Source: Hyphomicrobiales bacterium
GTDB lineage: Bacteria > Pseudomonadota > Alphaproteobacteria > Rhizobiales > Xanthobacteraceae
Direction of reading: 5' to 3'
Length of the DNA stretch: 29,559 bases
Assembly: GCA_023266695.1 (NCBI GenBank)
Contig: JAHFPO010000007.1
Coordinates: forward strand, 1 to 29,559
Within the stretch, counting starts at the first letter, position 1. Every line of letters begins with the position of its first letter. This document shows, piece after piece, positions 5,581-12,641 of this stretch. The position numbers and the translations under genes are program-made. The notes beneath the pieces were generated by a model. That model did no database searches, had not been told where the DNA came from, and saw only the letters and a list, made by a program, of their open reading frames with translations.

Positions 5581-6153
5581 GTGCCCGCCGATCGCAGAAG
5601 GTTTCTAGCGGTGCTCGCGGGCGGGCTTCTCCTGCCGGTGCTTGCCGAGGCCCAAGCCCCCGGCATGAGCCGCCCCACAGCCTATCAATTTTCCTTCGCC
5701 GGCCTCGACGGCAACGACATCCGGCTCGCCGATTACGCCGGCAAGCCCATCCTCGTCGTCAACACCGCCTCGCTGTGCGGCTACACCCCGCAATATGCCG
5801 GGCTGCAGCAGCTGTGGACGCGCTTCCATGAGCGGGGGCTGATGATCGTGGGCGTGCCCTCGAACGACTTCGGCGGCCAGGAGCCGGGCGGCGTCGCCGA
5901 GATCGCCGCCACCGCCCACCGGCACTATGGCGTCGGCTTCCCGCTCGCGATGAAAGCCGAGGTGAAGGGGCCGGGCGCCCACCCGTTCTACAAATGGGCG
6001 GCGCTCGAAAAGCCGCTCGATCCGCCGCGCTGGAATTTCCACAAGTATCTGATCGGCCGCGACGGCCATATCGCCGCCGTGTTTCCGACCGCGATCGAGC
6101 CCGCCGACGCGCGGGTGATCGCCGCGATCGTGAAGGAGCTCGGCGGCGAGTAG
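5581..6153 (+). CDS. Exported glutathione peroxidase homologue (Tat-type signal)
   Basis: The product is 190 aa and starts at GTG 5581, with AGGAGG 8 bp upstream. Residues 4-26 look like a twin-arginine signal (DRRRFLAVLAGG, then an Ala/Leu core ending AEAQA). The mature part is a thioredoxin-fold glutathione peroxidase with a complete catalytic tetrad: Cys66 in TASLCGYTPQY, Gln100 in FGGQEPGG, and Trp151 and Asn152 in RWNFHKYLI. It would reduce hydroperoxides in the periplasm. Cys66 is the only cysteine in the whole protein; the usual FPCNQF cysteine is Ser (VPSNDF). It therefore has no resolving cysteine and cannot use the normal intramolecular disulphide cycle with thioredoxin. An ATG-started longer frame from 5446 overlaps the previous gene and is rejected. 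Confidence 0.88.
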   Translation: MPADRRRFLAVLAGGLLLPVLAEAQAPGMSRPTAYQFSFAGLDGNDIRLADYAGKPILVVNTASLCGYTPQYAGLQQLWTRFHERGLMIVGVPSNDFGGQEPGGVAEIAATAHRHYGVGFPLAMKAEVKGPGAHPFYKWAALEKPLDPPRWNFHKYLIGRDGHIAAVFPTAIEPADARVIAAIVKELGGE

Positions 6154-6157
6154 GTTT

Positions 6158-6649
6158 TCAGGCGGGCGGCGAGCCGCTGTCGCGATTCAGCCGCTCGTAG
6201 ATCACGCCCGCATGATCGTCGGCCGACAGGCGGAAGGTGCCGAGCACGAACAGCATCAAAAGCGCGCCCATGATCGACAGGTTCTTCTCTGCGTGAATGA
6301 GGTTCTCCATGCGGGCGGCGGCCGCCATGTTCCAGAAGTCGTGGAAATAGAAGGTAGCGGCGGCGGTGAGGAGAAGGAGCGCCAGCGCCGCCCAGCGGGT
6401 GCCGATATTGGCGGCGATGAGGAGGCCGCCCGCGAGTTCGATCACGCCGGTCGCGATCGCCATCAGCAGGGGAGCCTTCATGCCGGCCGCCGCCTCGAGC
6501 TCTGCGACGAGGCCCGCGAGGAGCGCCGGGACCGGCACCTTGGCGGCGATCGCCGCGGCGGTGCCGGGGATGTCCATGAGCTTGAGGGCGCCGGAAATCA
6601 CGAAGATCAGGACGACGGCGATGCGACCCACGATGAGGAGCGTCGACAT
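6158..6649 (-). CDS. DoxX-family membrane protein
   Basis: This 163-aa protein has four predicted membrane helices (about 5-22, 45-65, 70-100 and 125-145). It also has the DoxX features VISGALKLMD near the N-terminus and AANIGTRWAALALLLLTAAATFYFHDFW in the middle. DoxX proteins are small inner-membrane proteins linked to redox or sulphur-stress functions in some bacteria. The actual role here is not known. The start (6647-6649) has GGGAG upstream. It is convergent with the glutathione peroxidase gene, with only 4 bp between the stops. Confidence 0.85.
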   Translation of the reverse strand: MSTLLIVGRIAVVLIFVISGALKLMDIPGTAAAIAAKVPVPALLAGLVAELEAAAGMKAPLLMAIATGVIELAGGLLIAANIGTRWAALALLLLTAAATFYFHDFWNMAAAARMENLIHAEKNLSIMGALLMLFVLGTFRLSADDHAGVIYERLNRDSGSPPA

Positions 6650-6769
6650 TATGGCTTCTCCCTTGTCGGCACGGACCGCCAGCTTAGCGCAGGGCGGCGC
6701 GGCTGTCTTGGCCCATCCGGCCGGCCCTCTCTTTGGCGCCGGGAGAGGGTAAGTTTGAAACGAATGGAA

Positions 6770-7162
6770 CTATTGCGGCGGGAATTTCTGCGAAGCGCTG
6801 GCGGTCGCGAGCACGTTCCCCTCGGCGTCGAGTGCCCGCACCGTCCAGGTATATCTGTGCTGCCGGCCGGGCGGAGGACAGGGGCCGGCGTAGGAAAACG
6901 CGCCCGGCCGGATCGCCCCCTTGCCCTCATAGGCGATGGTGCCGCCGCCGTGGGGATAGATCGGCATGTTGCGGTCGACCATGCGGAAGGCGAGCTTGAC
7001 CGTGCCGCTCGGAACGCCGCTCACGGTGAAGCCGGGCGAACTCGAGCTGCAAGCCGGATAGCCGCTCCAAGAGAAATGGAGCCCCATGTCGGCGGCGAGC
7101 GTCGAAGAGCTTGCGATCATGCCGGCGGCAAGCGCCGCCGTCCCCAAGGCCTTGAGCCGCAT
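6770..7162 (-). CDS. Exported PEBP-like (YbhB/YbcL) protein
   Basis: The product is 130 aa. It has a signal peptide (1-24, TLAA-DM) and then a compact phosphatidylethanolamine-binding-protein-like domain: FTVSGVPSGTVKLAFRMVD, HGGGTIAYEG, YAGPCPPPGRQHRYTWTVRALD. In bacterial PEBP homologues the Asp of MVD, the His of HGG and the GPCPP loop line the anion-binding pocket, and all are present. The length is short for the family, with the early strand region reduced. Two cysteines (PACSSS and GPCPP) could be oxidised. No ligand is proven for the family in bacteria. The start (7160-7162) has GGAGGAGG 5-6 bp upstream, one of the strongest ribosome sites in the window. Confidence 0.8.
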   Translation of the reverse strand: MRLKALGTAALAAGMIASSSTLAADMGLHFSWSGYPACSSSSPGFTVSGVPSGTVKLAFRMVDRNMPIYPHGGGTIAYEGKGAIRPGAFSYAGPCPPPGRQHRYTWTVRALDAEGNVLATASASQKFPPQ

Positions 7163-7317
7163 TGCGACCTCCTCCGCGGGTCCAAATCTTGCACGATTTT
7201 CGGTCAAGGGAAACCGCGCCCCCTCCGCGGCGCCGCAGCTTCCCCGCGCCGCAGCGGGGCTGACCTCGCCCATGGATTGCGTGTAAGCTCGCGGGCAAAT
7301 TTCTCTGGAGGCATTGG

Positions 7318-8133
7318 ATGACGTTCATCAGATCATTCTTGGCACCGATTGCGGCGGCGGTTTTCTTCGCGGCCGGCTCGATCGCGAGCGCCGAGCTCAG
7401 CGCCACCCAGAAGGAGCTCGCCCCCACCGGCAAGCTCCGGGTCGGTATTGGAGTGGGTACGGTTCCCACCGCCTTCTACGCCACCCGGGACGAGGCCGGC
7501 CGGCCGCGCGGCGTCACCGTCGATCTCGCCAATGCCTTCGCCCGCAAGCTCGGGGTGCCGCTGGAATTGGTGATCTATGCAAGTTCCGGCGAGATCACCG
7601 AAGCGGCAGCCAGCGGCGCCTGGGACGTCGCCTTCATTCCGATCGACGCCGAGCGCGAGAAGAAACTGGATTTCGGCCCGGTCTATTACGTCTATGAGAG
7701 CACCTATCTCGTTCCGGCCGGCTCGCCGATCAAGAGCCTCGAGGAGGTCGACCGGCCGGGCGTGCGCGTCTATGGCATCGACAATACCGCGACCGCGCGC
7801 GGCGCTGCCCGCAGTCTCAAGAATACGCAAGTGATGACCGCGCGGACGCAGGAAGAAATCGAGGAATTGCTGCGCTCGGGCAAGGCCGATGCGCTCGCGC
7901 ATGGACGCGAGGTGCTGATGGGCCTCGCCGCACGCTATCCCGGCACGCGCATCCTCGACGGCCATTTCCTCAGCAGCCGGCTCGCGGTTGCGGTGCCGAA
8001 GGGCCGGCCGGCGGCGCTCGCGCAGGCGAGTGCCCTCATCGAGGAGGCGAAGGCGGCGGGCCTCGTGCGGCGCGCGCTCGACGACGCCGGCCTCAAACAC
8101 GCCGAAGTAGCGCCGCCCGCGCCGCCGAAATAG
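7318..8133 (+). CDS. Periplasmic substrate-binding protein (SBP_bac_3 type)
   Basis: The product is 271 aa. It has a signal peptide (1-25, IASA-EL) and then a family-3 solute-binding fold: LAPTGKLRVGIGVG, GVTVDLANAFARKLGV, SSGEITEAAASGAWDVAFIPIDAEREKKLDF, and a second lobe with KSLEEVDRPGVRVYG and TATARGAARSLKN. The AERxxxxDF segment is where the ligand-carboxylate Arg sits in amino-acid-binding relatives. No ABC permease or ATPase gene is beside it, so it may feed a transporter encoded elsewhere or act as a receptor subunit. The start has GGAG 8 bp upstream. It is followed after 20 bp by a close paralogue. Confidence 0.87.
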   Translation: MTFIRSFLAPIAAAVFFAAGSIASAELSATQKELAPTGKLRVGIGVGTVPTAFYATRDEAGRPRGVTVDLANAFARKLGVPLELVIYASSGEITEAAASGAWDVAFIPIDAEREKKLDFGPVYYVYESTYLVPAGSPIKSLEEVDRPGVRVYGIDNTATARGAARSLKNTQVMTARTQEEIEELLRSGKADALAHGREVLMGLAARYPGTRILDGHFLSSRLAVAVPKGRPAALAQASALIEEAKAAGLVRRALDDAGLKHAEVAPPAPPK

Positions 8134-8153
8134 CGGCCGCCGCAGACAAGCTC

Positions 8154-8909
8154 ATGTCCAAAAGCAAACCCGCCGCGCGCCAAGAACTCGCGCCCACCGG
8201 AACGCTGCGCGTCGCGGTCGCGGTGTCGCCGGCTCCCTCCGCCTCGTTCGCGACCCGGGATCCGGCGAGCGGCATGCCCAAGGGCGTTGCCGTCGATCTC
8301 AGCGCCCATCTCGCCGACAAGCTCGGCATGGCCTGCGAGCTCGTGGTCTATCCGAGTTCCGGCGAGATCACCGAAGCGGCGGCCGCGGGCGCGTGGGACG
8401 TGGCCTTCATGCCGGTCGATGCCGAACGCGCCAAGCAAGTGGATTTTGGCGCGGCCTATGCGCTGGTAGAGAGCACCTATCTGGTGCCGGCGGGCTCCAC
8501 GATCCGGAAGCTCGCCGACGTCGACCGCCCGGGCGTGCGTCCCTACGGCATCGCCAATACCACCACGGCGCGGGCGGCCGCGCGATCGCTCAAGAACACC
8601 ACGCTCCTCACCGCCCTATCGGTCGACGAACTGATCGCGCTGGTGGAGGCGGGGAAGGCCGACGCGGTCGCGCTCTCGCGCGAGTCGCTCACGAGCCTCG
8701 CCGTCAAGCTCGCGCCCGGCGCGCGCATTCTCGACGGCCATTTCCAGGCGACCAGCGTCGCCATCGCCGTGCCGAAGGGCCGGCCCGCCGCGCTTGCCCT
8801 TGCGAGCGCCCTCATCGAGGGAGCCAAGGCCGCGGGGATGGTACGGCGCGCGCTCGACCAGGCGGGGCTCGTCAATGCCACGGTGGCACCGTCGGTTTTC
8901 AAGCCCTAG
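8154..8909 (+). CDS. Tandem paralogue of the substrate-binding protein, without signal peptide
   Basis: The product is 251 aa. It aligns end to end with the preceding protein (by eye about 60 percent identical), sharing SSGEITEAAA, GAWDVAF, ESTYLVPAGS, DRPGVR, ARSLKN, ARILDGHF and AVPKGRPAAL. It starts MSKSKPAARQELAPTG, going straight into the first strand of the binding domain with no hydrophobic signal. The in-frame codons upstream, back to about 8106, are Ala-rich but not a signal sequence, and no clear ribosome site precedes the ATG. It may be a cytoplasmic paralogue, or a duplicate that lost export. The coding sequence has no internal stop or frameshift and its conserved motifs are kept, so it appears to be under constraint. 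Confidence 0.8.
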   Translation: MSKSKPAARQELAPTGTLRVAVAVSPAPSASFATRDPASGMPKGVAVDLSAHLADKLGMACELVVYPSSGEITEAAAAGAWDVAFMPVDAERAKQVDFGAAYALVESTYLVPAGSTIRKLADVDRPGVRPYGIANTTTARAAARSLKNTTLLTALSVDELIALVEAGKADAVALSRESLTSLAVKLAPGARILDGHFQATSVAIAVPKGRPAALALASALIEGAKAAGMVRRALDQAGLVNATVAPSVFKP

Positions 8910-8915
8910 CCGCGA

Positions 8916-9110
8916 TCAGCCGCGCGCCACGCGTATCAATCCGAAATAGGCGAGGCCCGCGGTGACGGCGAAGCCGATCCAGCTCGCCCACATTGGTATG
9001 GGGCAGCCGCCGATCACGACGCTCCAGCCCATCGCAATCCGCACCAGGTGGACAAGCGCTACCAGCGCGAAAATCGCTCCGGCCAAAGCGGCGAAGGTTT
9101 TATCAGTCAT
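8916..9110 (-). CDS. Two-helix small membrane protein
   Basis: The product is 64 aa and mostly two hydrophobic helices (about 5-24 and 40-60) separated by GWSVVIGGCPIPMWASW. It resembles short inner-membrane proteins of unknown function that are common in Hyphomicrobiales. GGAG lies 6 bp before the ATG at 9108-9110. The stop is only 6 bp from the stop of the convergent binding-protein paralogue. No function is proposed. Confidence 0.75.
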   Translation of the reverse strand: MTDKTFAALAGAIFALVALVHLVRIAMGWSVVIGGCPIPMWASWIGFAVTAGLAYFGLIRVARG

Positions 9111-9534
9111 GGCTCTCTCCTATGGTGGGGAAACTGGATCGCCGGCAGAAGCTTGGCAATGCCACGGATGATCCACCCCTGCTCGTACCCGTACTCGGCT
9201 CCAACCCGTACTCGGCTGGAGCGATTCCGTCCAACTACGTATAAAAATAAATTTATGCCCTAATCACAGAATTCTGCGATGAAATTTTGGGCAACCGTCA
9301 TCAAAGTGATATGTTTGATTCGACACGGTGATTCGTCACCGCGATTTACGAGAATCGGAGGCCGAGCGGGCAGCCCGCCCCGAAAGTCTCCTCTTCCTCC
9401 TCCCGGCGTGGCGTATTGACTGGGGCGGCCGCAAGGCCGCCTCCTTCGTGTCGGCCGTCCGCTGATCTTCAAGACACCTCAGCCCCGATTGCCCGCCATC
9501 GGCCCGCGACCATCGCGTAAGAATGAGTGCCGAT
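9111..9534. other. Non-coding interval with AT-rich pocket and GCAA hairpin
   Basis: No gene is supported in these 424 bp. Around 9236-9320 the DNA is strikingly AT-rich for this genome. The words ACCCGTACTCGGCT occur twice in tandem around 9187-9221. A perfect stem, GGCGGCC / GGCCGCC (9424-9430 and 9435-9441), is capped by a GCAA tetraloop. I see no riboswitch consensus. Confidence 0.5.
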
Positions 9535-9819
9535 TCAGCAGGATACCCGGATACGGCGACCGCGTTGGTCGATCCCCCAGCAACGGGGCAGCGACGCGGC
9601 GCCGTTCAGCGTTCCGTTGGCGCTGCCGGTAACCGAGCCGGTGATCTCACCGCGCGCCTGGCCGGCCGCCGCGCGGCTCGTCGTCGAACCGACGCCCGAG
9701 CCGGCGAGCACGCTCTCCGCCGTGCGGCCTGGGGATTCCTGCGCGCCGACGGCGACGACCGTGGCCAGAATCGCAAGCCCGCTCAACAAGGCGCATTGCG
9801 GTAAGGCTGATTGCACCAT
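9535..9819 (-). CDS. Small exported Gly/Ser/Thr-rich protein
   Basis: The product is 94 aa. It has a signal peptide (1 to about 27, LSGLAILATVVAVGAQ) and then a Gly/Ser/Thr/Ala-rich low-complexity stretch (GSGVGSTTSRAAAGQ, GSVTGSANGTLNGAA). It ends in a short tail with two cysteines (PRCWGIDQ and VSC at the very C-terminus). GGAG lies 7 bp upstream of ATG 9817-9819, which supports translation. The composition suggests an extended surface or periplasmic peptide. No family is recognised. A longer frame starting at 9876 lacks a ribosome site. Confidence 0.55.
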   Translation of the reverse strand: MVQSALPQCALLSGLAILATVVAVGAQESPGRTAESVLAGSGVGSTTSRAAAGQARGEITGSVTGSANGTLNGAASLPRCWGIDQRGRRIRVSC

Positions 9820-9955
9820 CGGCGATCTCCGGACGCGATCCGCAATTCGACGACCGTCGGCGGGGGACCGCCGCACCGGCTAATGATACAGCCATACGGC
9901 GCCCGTTCAAATCGATCCGCCGCGGTCTTCCACAGCCTCTGCGAAAATTTCCCGC

Positions 9956-10663
9956 TCAGGGTGCTTTAGCAGCCTCGCCATAGGTGATCGCCGCGCGCAG
10001 CAGCACATAGAGCACGAGCGCGTTGAAAATATGCCAGATGAAATGGGTGCCGGTCGGAAATACCTCACAGATCGAGAGATCGACGACGCGAAAGGCAAGC
10101 GATAGCGTGAACAATCCGGCGGCGAGGAAGAAGGCACGGCCGGCTGCGCGGTCGCGCTCCCGCATCGATGTTCGCGCCGCGTCGCTTTCCGCTCGGTAGG
10201 ACCGCGCGGTGAGGAGGCCCCCGATCAGCACGAGCGCCGCGAGCGCCGGCAGATAGCCGGCGGCGCGGTTGAGAAATTCCTGCGGAAAGGCGCGGATGAA
10301 GCCCGCCGACGTCGCCTCGAACGCAATGAACCATAAGATCGCGCCGATGAGACCGAAACCGAGAAAACGGCAAAGCGCGAGCACGAGATAGCCGGCGATG
10401 AAAATCCCGATCGGCACCACGTCGGCGACCCATGCCCAGCGCACCGCGAAGGTGTGGAACAGGAACGAGCCGATGCCGACCGTACAGGTGACGAGAATGA
10501 GAACAAGCGCTGGCAGGTCGCGGTCGCCCCGGCGGTGCCAGAGCGTGAAGGCGAAGCCGGCGGCGATCAGAAAGGCGAGATTGGAGACGGCATTGATCGG
10601 CTCGGCCCAGAAGCCAGGACCGGCGCGCTCGCAATATTGAAGGACAAGCTCGTTCCAGTTCAT
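9956..10663 (-). CDS. Ceramidase-family (CREST) membrane hydrolase
   Basis: The product is 235 aa with seven predicted membrane helices. It carries the residues that define the alkaline ceramidase / CREST superfamily: EPINAVSNLAF near the N-terminus, Ser66 and His70 in GIGSFLFH, Asp81 in WVADVVP, and His207 and His211 in THFIWHIFN. In eukaryotic enzymes these hold a zinc ion and hydrolyse the amide of ceramides. The bacterial substrate is not known; amide-linked or sphingolipid-like lipids are reasonable guesses. The start (10661-10663) has GGAG about 5 bp upstream. An upstream extension to 10789 has no hydrophobic or conserved character. The gene is probably monocistronic. Confidence 0.85.
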   Translation of the reverse strand: MNWNELVLQYCERAGPGFWAEPINAVSNLAFLIAAGFAFTLWHRRGDRDLPALVLILVTCTVGIGSFLFHTFAVRWAWVADVVPIGIFIAGYLVLALCRFLGFGLIGAILWFIAFEATSAGFIRAFPQEFLNRAAGYLPALAALVLIGGLLTARSYRAESDAARTSMRERDRAAGRAFFLAAGLFTLSLAFRVVDLSICEVFPTGTHFIWHIFNALVLYVLLRAAITYGEAAKAP

Positions 10664-10892
10664 CGGCGCGCTCCGCCTCCAGTCTAGCCTCCGCAGTGGC
10701 GGAAATCGCGAGTCTTGCGAAGAGCTTGCGGCACCCCGCTCGGATCGCGAGCAGTATTCTTCAGAAAATGATTCCACTCGTTCGCGCAATGATTCAGGCG
10801 GCGGCGGAATCCTGAATCCGATGAATCACTTGGGCCTGGAAGTTGGAGATGAGATTCCGGTTGAAGGCGGCGGATGCGCGTTCGGTTTCGCT

Positions 10893-12503
10893 TCAGGCGG
10901 CGCTGCCGACCGCCGCGAGCAGGTCCGGAACGACCTTGAGGTGCGGCCGCTCCATGGCTTCGACCAGCGCAAGGTAGGAACTCGCCGGCAAGGGCGGCGC
11001 GAACACAAAGCCCTGTGCCTCGTGGATGCCCTTCAGACGGAGATATTCGACCTGCTCGAAGGTCTCCACTCCCTCGGCGATCACCTCCATGCCCATGCTG
11101 CGGGCGAGCTCCACCAAGGTCTCGATGATGGTCTGCGAATAGCGTTCGGTGCTGATCGCATCGACGAACATCTTGTCGATCTTGATGATGTCGACGCCGA
11201 GCTTCAAAAGATAGGACAGGCCGCCGTGACCGGTGCCGACATCGTCGATCGCTACCTTGATGCCGAGCTCCTGCAGCATCGCGATCACGCGGCGCGCTTC
11301 CGCGAGATCGGGAAGCGGCGCGCGTTCGGTGACTTCCAGCATGATCTGGTCGAGAGCGATCGGGGAGCCTTCGAAGATCGCCTTCACGTCTTCGACGATC
11401 TTGGCGTCGGCGAGATGGCCGGCAAACAGATTGAACCCGAGCCGAAGGCGCGGACGGGCGGCATAAGCGGCACCCATTTCATCGCGCGCACGCTTCATCA
11501 AGGCGCGGGTCAGGTCGTAGATCAGCCCGGACTGCTCGGCGAGCGGGATGAAGTGCGCGGGCGAGACCAGGGTCCCGTCGGGCCGCCGCCAGCGGGCGAG
11601 CACTTCTGCGCCGCACACCCGTCCATTCTTGGTGTCGACGCTCGGCTGGAAAAAAGGAACGATCTCCTTGTTGTCGATCGCCCGCTTGAGAGCGGCGACC
11701 GGATCGTTCTGGTTCCGACGCAATGAAAGCCAGAGGAAGCCGAAGATGAACGCGACAAAGACAATTCCCGCGAGCCGCCCCACGTTCAGTAGGTCCTCAT
11801 ATTCCTTGACGATCATTCCAAAGCTGCGCTCCGCGATGACGACGATCGGATATCGCACGGAGCGCCGCTGCACGACGAGGCCGCGTCCGTCGTCGAGGCC
11901 GGTGCCTTCGTCGCCGGTAGGTCGCGTGGCAACGACCTCCCCACCCTCGAGCATCAACCGCAGGCGCTTGCTGCTGTCGCTATCCTCGAAATCGATGTCG
12001 GGCAAAAGCGACTCGGCCGCGACCAGTGCCGCGAGCGAGCGTCCGTTGGGGCGCTGTAGGCGCAACTGGATGGCGCGATCTCCGTAATTGCGAAAGCGCA
12101 CAGCCGCGAGCGCGAAACGCTGATCCGAAAGCGGATACTCGCGCGAGACCGCATGAGGCTCCACGACGATGCCGACGTGCGTACAGAGCGTCCGGCCCTG
12201 ATCGCCGAGGATTGCCAATCCCTTGATGTTGGGAGTGGCGAATTCTGCGAGCCGCATGGCGTCGAGCGCCATCGGGTTGCAATCATTGATCCCGGCCGCG
12301 GCCAGTTCGACGAGCGTGGTTGTTGCCTGGTCGAGCCGCATCTCGGCGAGGCCAAGCGAACCGCGGGTGAGCGCTTCCAGGCGTACCCGGGCGCGCTTTT
12401 CAAGATAGGAGTGGAACGCCGGATCGAAGGCAAAGATCGGCAAGGCGGCCAGCACGGCTCCACCGACGACAACTGCGATCATCCAACGACCGGGTGTACG
12501 CAC
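10893..12503 (-). CDS. Membrane EAL-domain c-di-GMP phosphodiesterase with CSS-like sensor
   Basis: This 536-aa protein has a membrane helix (about 8-26) and a periplasmic region to about 238. It then has a second helix (about 240-262) and a cytoplasmic EAL domain (about 270-520). The catalytic set is present: Glu in AEVLARW (EVL instead of EAL), Asn in NLFAGHL, Glu in LEVTER, two Asp in IDDVGTG, Lys in IKIDKMFV, Glu in AEGVET and Gln in QGFVFAPPL. It should therefore hydrolyse c-di-GMP to pGpG. The periplasmic part resembles the CSS-motif domain, with a Cys in NDCNPMALD and a second in TLCTHVG. The eponymous Cys-Ser-Ser is Cys-Thr-His here. In this class a periplasmic disulphide controls activity and turnover. 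Confidence 0.9.
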   Translation of the reverse strand: MRTPGRWMIAVVVGGAVLAALPIFAFDPAFHSYLEKRARVRLEALTRGSLGLAEMRLDQATTTLVELAAAGINDCNPMALDAMRLAEFATPNIKGLAILGDQGRTLCTHVGIVVEPHAVSREYPLSDQRFALAAVRFRNYGDRAIQLRLQRPNGRSLAALVAAESLLPDIDFEDSDSSKRLRLMLEGGEVVATRPTGDEGTGLDDGRGLVVQRRSVRYPIVVIAERSFGMIVKEYEDLLNVGRLAGIVFVAFIFGFLWLSLRRNQNDPVAALKRAIDNKEIVPFFQPSVDTKNGRVCGAEVLARWRRPDGTLVSPAHFIPLAEQSGLIYDLTRALMKRARDEMGAAYAARPRLRLGFNLFAGHLADAKIVEDVKAIFEGSPIALDQIMLEVTERAPLPDLAEARRVIAMLQELGIKVAIDDVGTGHGGLSYLLKLGVDIIKIDKMFVDAISTERYSQTIIETLVELARSMGMEVIAEGVETFEQVEYLRLKGIHEAQGFVFAPPLPASSYLALVEAMERPHLKVVPDLLAAVGSAA

Positions 12504-12641
12504 GCATTTCCGTCCTGTTCGGAGTCCGTAGGCTATACGTACAAATTCGCATTAAGGAGGCGTTAATCGAACGGGCCTCGGCCGGGAAACCCTTGGTCCG
12601 CCGCTTGGGAAAAAATACGCGGGGGTCGAAACGAGCGGCGG

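Noticed and set aside
4632..5678. A 348-codon open frame on the minus strand
   Set aside because: It runs through palindromes and the non-coding element and is antisense to two genes with ribosome sites. Its composition is low-complexity Arg/Pro/Ser.
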